DNA of 61,042 bases from the NCBI RefSeq assembly GCF_915070105.1, contig NZ_CAJZFJ010000003.1:1-61042 (forward strand). Direction: 5' to 3'. The DNA is from an uncultured Porphyromonas sp. (lineage in GTDB: Bacteria; Bacteroidota; Bacteroidia; Bacteroidales; Porphyromonadaceae). Under the pieces are notes generated by a model. The model was given only the letters and a program-made list of their open reading frames with translations. It searched no databases and was not told the origin of the DNA. Position numbers and translations under genes: made by a program. This document shows positions 59,016-61,042 of this stretch, piece after piece. How positions within the stretch are numbered: the stretch's first letter is position 1; each line of letters begins with the position of its first letter.

Positions 59016-59735
59016 CTACTTGCCGAGGCAGGCTCGGTAGCGGCGGATGGTCTCCTGGAGCCCGAGATAGAGGGCATCGGAGATCAAGGCATGACCTATA
59101 GATACCTCAGCGAGCGAAGGGATCTGCTCGGCGAAGAACTGTAGGTTCGTGAGGCTCAGGTCGTGTCCTGCATTCAGCTCGAGCCCTACGGCAAGAGCGG
59201 TCTCAGCAGCACGGCGGAAGGGGGCAATAGCCTCCTCGGGACCACGAGTGACGTATTCGGCGGCATAGGGCTCTGTGTAGAGCTCTACACGTGTCGTCCC
59301 TACGGAGGCGGCAGCCTCGATCTGCCTCAGATCGGTGGAGACGAAGATCGAGGGACGGATCCCCCATTCCCTAAGCTGAGCGACCGTGTCGCAGAGGAAG
59401 GTATGGTGGGTGACGACATCCCAGCCCGCATTGCTCGTCAGCGCATCGGGTGCATCGGGGACGAGTGTGACCTGAGCAGGGCGCACCTCGCCGACTAGGC
59501 GCATGAACTCTGGGGTGGGATTCCCCTCGATATTGAACTCCGTGGTGACCACTTCGCTTAGCTCATAGACATCCCTATAGCGTATGTGTCGCTCATCAGG
59601 GCGGGGGTGTACCGTGATACCCTCGGCGCCGAAGAGCTCGCAGTCCTTGGCTACCTGCAGGAGATTGGGTACGTTGCCCCCACGAGCGTTACGCAGGGTC
59701 GCTATTTTGTTTATATTGACACTTAGCCGAGTCAT
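59016..59735 (-). CDS. pdxJ: Pyridoxine 5'-phosphate synthase
   Basis: PdxJ makes pyridoxine 5'-phosphate from 1-deoxyxylulose 5-phosphate and 3-amino-2-oxopropyl phosphate. From the ATG at 59735 (239 residues, the usual length) the protein starts MTRLSVNINKIATLRNARGG. AEGITVHPRPDERHIRYRDV (about 36-56) contains the conserved His/Arg active site. ELNAGHDLSLTNLQFFAEQIPSLAEVSIGHALISDALYLG is at 180-220. An ATG at 59792 begins a longer frame, but it lies next to the -7 box and transcription start, so 59735 is preferred. PdxH at 37766 completes the path to PLP. Confidence 0.95.
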   Translation of the reverse strand: MTRLSVNINKIATLRNARGGNVPNLLQVAKDCELFGAEGITVHPRPDERHIRYRDVYELSEVVTTEFNIEGNPTPEFMRLVGEVRPAQVTLVPDAPDALTSNAGWDVVTHHTFLCDTVAQLREWGIRPSIFVSTDLRQIEAAASVGTTRVELYTEPYAAEYVTRGPEEAIAPFRRAAETALAVGLELNAGHDLSLTNLQFFAEQIPSLAEVSIGHALISDALYLGLQETIRRYRACLGK

Positions 59736-59752
59736 TATCCCGTGATCTTTTA

Positions 59753-59760
59753 TACATTTG
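59753..59760 (+). promoter_or_regulatory. Probable nadK -7 box
   Basis: TACATTTG (TAnnTTTG) on the plus strand, 90 nt upstream of nadK. It lies upstream (in minus-strand terms downstream) of the pdxJ promoter box, so the two divergent transcripts would overlap by roughly 20 nt. Confidence 0.55.
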
Positions 59761-59793
59761 TAGGTGTAGGAGAGGCTATCTCTCTTACTCATA

Positions 59794-59801
59794 CAAAGGT
59801 A
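59794..59801 (-). promoter_or_regulatory. Probable pdxJ -7 box
   Basis: The minus strand reads TACCTTTG (TAnnTTTG), 58 nt upstream of the preferred pdxJ start at 59735. Confidence 0.55.
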
Positions 59802-59850
59802 ACGTTATTTAACCTACCCACGATACTGTAACGTCCATATTTTACCTACT

Positions 59851-60726
59851 ATGTATAGGATAGCTCTGATTGCCTCCCAGCATCTCTCGGCACACGCAAC
59901 GCACCTAGCCCAGCTACTGGATGTGCTAGATCGCTCTGATGTAGCTCTTTACTGCGATCGCTCGTTCCAGATAGATCTCGCCGAGGAGTTCCATTTGACG
60001 CCTCGTATAGCGGGGGCACTCCCTACGGATATGAGTCCCTTGGATGTAGACTTTGTCCTAAGTCTAGGGGGGGATGGGACGTTCCTAAGGGCTGCCCGCA
60101 GGGTCTTCGGACAGGAGATCCCCGTGCTGGGACTCAATATGGGGCGACTAGGCTTCCTCACGGATATGGGGATCGAGGAGGCTCTCCCCCTCCTGCCCCG
60201 CCTCTTCACGGGCGACTACACTCTGGAGCGGCGTATGCTCCTCTCGGTAGAGGTCGATGGACACCCCTACGGGCAGGTGCTCAATGATGTGGCACTGCTC
60301 AAGCGGGAGACGGGCTCGATGATCAGTATCCACACCCTCCTCGGGGGGGAGGACTACCTCGCCAACTATGAGTGTGATGGGCTCATCGTCTCCACCCCCT
60401 CTGGCTCGACTGCCTATTCGCTCAGTGCCTATGGGCCACTGATCATGCCCCAGTGTCACAATATGCTTCTGACCCCGATCGCTCCCCACTCGCTGACGAT
60501 GCGCCCCCTCGTCCTACCCGAGGATCTATCGGTAGAGATGACGGTGACGGCACGCAATAATACCTTCCTCCTCGTCCTAGACGGACAGACCAAGATCCTA
60601 CCTACGGGGGTAAAGGTGCGTGTGCAGAAGTCCCAGAGCCAGCTCCGTATCGTACACCTGAGACCCTACTGCTTCGCCGACACGCTCCGCCGTAAGCTCC
60701 TCTGGGGAGCACCCGTACGAGAATAG
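59851..60726 (+). CDS. nadK: NAD kinase
   Basis: NadK phosphorylates NAD+ to NADP+. The 291-residue product has LSLGGDGTFLRAARRVF (about 70-86; GGDGT 73-77 is the catalytic/ATP motif) and LGLNMGRLGFLTDM (about 95-108). NYECDGLIVSTPSGSTAYSLSAYGPLIMP (about 172-200) contains the conserved DGLIVSTPTGSTAYS-type motif. ALTPIAPHSLTMRPLVLP follows. Length and motifs are normal. It is divergent from pdxJ. Confidence 0.96.
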   Translation: MYRIALIASQHLSAHATHLAQLLDVLDRSDVALYCDRSFQIDLAEEFHLTPRIAGALPTDMSPLDVDFVLSLGGDGTFLRAARRVFGQEIPVLGLNMGRLGFLTDMGIEEALPLLPRLFTGDYTLERRMLLSVEVDGHPYGQVLNDVALLKRETGSMISIHTLLGGEDYLANYECDGLIVSTPSGSTAYSLSAYGPLIMPQCHNMLLTPIAPHSLTMRPLVLPEDLSVEMTVTARNNTFLLVLDGQTKILPTGVKVRVQKSQSQLRIVHLRPYCFADTLRRKLLWGAPVRE

Positions 60727-60934
60727 CCTTTGGAAGAGGTAGAGAGGACACCCTACCCCATACAAGAGCCAAAGCTACATCCCGATTGAGGGGAATGGGG
60801 GCAGGCCCTGATGCTCTCCTCTCTCTCCCTAGATACCTACGTGCACGTGGCTTGATCCCGTCGCTCTAGAGGGAGAAAATGGGGCTATTAGCCCTAGACT
60901 CCCACCTTCGGAAGGGCGGGGAAAAGTCCCCGCA
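60727..60934. other. Gap after nadK, no gene
   Basis: No gene. A hairpin GCGGGGA (60916-60922) with TCCCCGC (60927-60933) lies about 190 nt past the nadK stop and could be a terminator, though a T-run is lacking. Confidence 0.45.
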
Positions 60935-61042
60935 TAACTCCCTCTGTATCAAACACGACTAGAGCCCCAAAACGAACATACCTAGAGCGCCGATGCGCTC
61001 TAGGTAAGAACGCCCTCATCACCTTACATAGGTGATGAGGGC
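60935..61042 (+). repeat. Copy C of the dispersed intergenic element (cut by window end)
   Basis: Starts TAACTCCCTCTGTATC, then has a GCGCTCTAGGTAAGAACGCC-type module (60986-61012). It ends with GCCCTCATCACCT (61012-61024) pairing with AGGTGATGAGGGC (61030-61042) around a 5-nt loop. It is the same hairpin as ATCACCTTACATAGGTGAT in copies A and B. The window ends inside or at the end of the element. Confidence 0.75.

Noticed and set aside
1..61042. tRNA, rRNA, IS element or prophage
   Set aside because: I saw no cloverleaf with a TTCRANY-type loop, no rRNA sequence, and no transposase or phage structural gene.

Overview
The window looks like chromosome of a Bacteroidales bacterium, most likely a Porphyromonas or close relative. 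Signs of this are Bacteroidota-type promoters (a TAnnTTTG -7 box ahead of many genes), a RagA/RagB (SusC/SusD) pair, a MurF-Alr fusion, a six-gene Na+-NQR operon, a likely type IX secretion cargo and LptD of the Bacteroidota type. Most genes are chromosomal housekeeping. I see no rRNA, tRNA, IS transposase, prophage or CRISPR array. The long gaps are unusually rich in dispersed and tandem repeats.

Layout. 1-3668 (minus): rimP-nusA-infB translation/transcription operon, infB cut by the window edge. 4040-8953: an outer-membrane surface-repeat protein, a gap with a possible decayed gene, then lptD. 9115-16304 (minus): a nitroreductase and the nqrABCDEF sodium-pumping NADH:quinone reductase operon. 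16.3-17.6 kb: gene-free repeat region. 17.7-23.7 kb: a Fic-domain protein with an altered active-site motif, an M16 protease, pfkA, mutY and rpmH. 24.1-29.1 kb: ragA/ragB-like nutrient uptake pair. 29.7-33.7 kb (minus): an outer-membrane barrel protein and an OmpA-family protein. 33.8-34.6 kb: repeats. 34.6-41.2 kb: murF-alr, pdxH, a XerD-like recombinase and a lamin-tail protein with a C-terminus resembling a type IX sorting domain. 41.2-42.6 kb: repeats. 42.7-50.9 kb: a long plus-strand run (SulP transporter, dus, DUF4369/thioredoxin-like lipoprotein, mltG, tcdA, LolD-like ATPase, a helix-hairpin-helix protein and a small membrane protein). 51-54.25 kb (minus): pheT-yebC. 54.3-56.1 kb: degraded sequence and two duplicated small lipoproteins. 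56.2-58.9 kb (minus): ExbB-ExbD-TonB and a DJ-1 family protein. 59-60.7 kb: divergent pdxJ and nadK, then repeats.

Functionally, the NQR complex makes a sodium gradient, while ExbB/ExbD/TonB energises TonB-dependent receptors such as the RagA homologue. pdxJ and pdxH both make pyridoxal phosphate, the cofactor of the Alr half of the MurF-Alr fusion. LptD, MltG and MurF-Alr build the envelope.

The most interesting signals are: (1) a Fic protein that has lost the acidic and first arginine residues of its motif but kept a class III-like inhibitory helix; (2) a dispersed intergenic repeat whose two long copies are inverted and share a 73-bp perfect match about 25.6 kb apart, so the intervening segment could invert; (3) a three-palindrome array of fixed geometry (18-4-18-4-18) present twice; (4) 9-bp arrays related to GGTCTAATA at six places, two of which face each other as a hairpin; (5) a LolD-like ATPase with an approximately 218-residue Pro/Thr/Ala-rich tail; and (6) a tandem duplication of small lipoproteins next to gene debris. 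All identities were judged by eye; no database search was possible.
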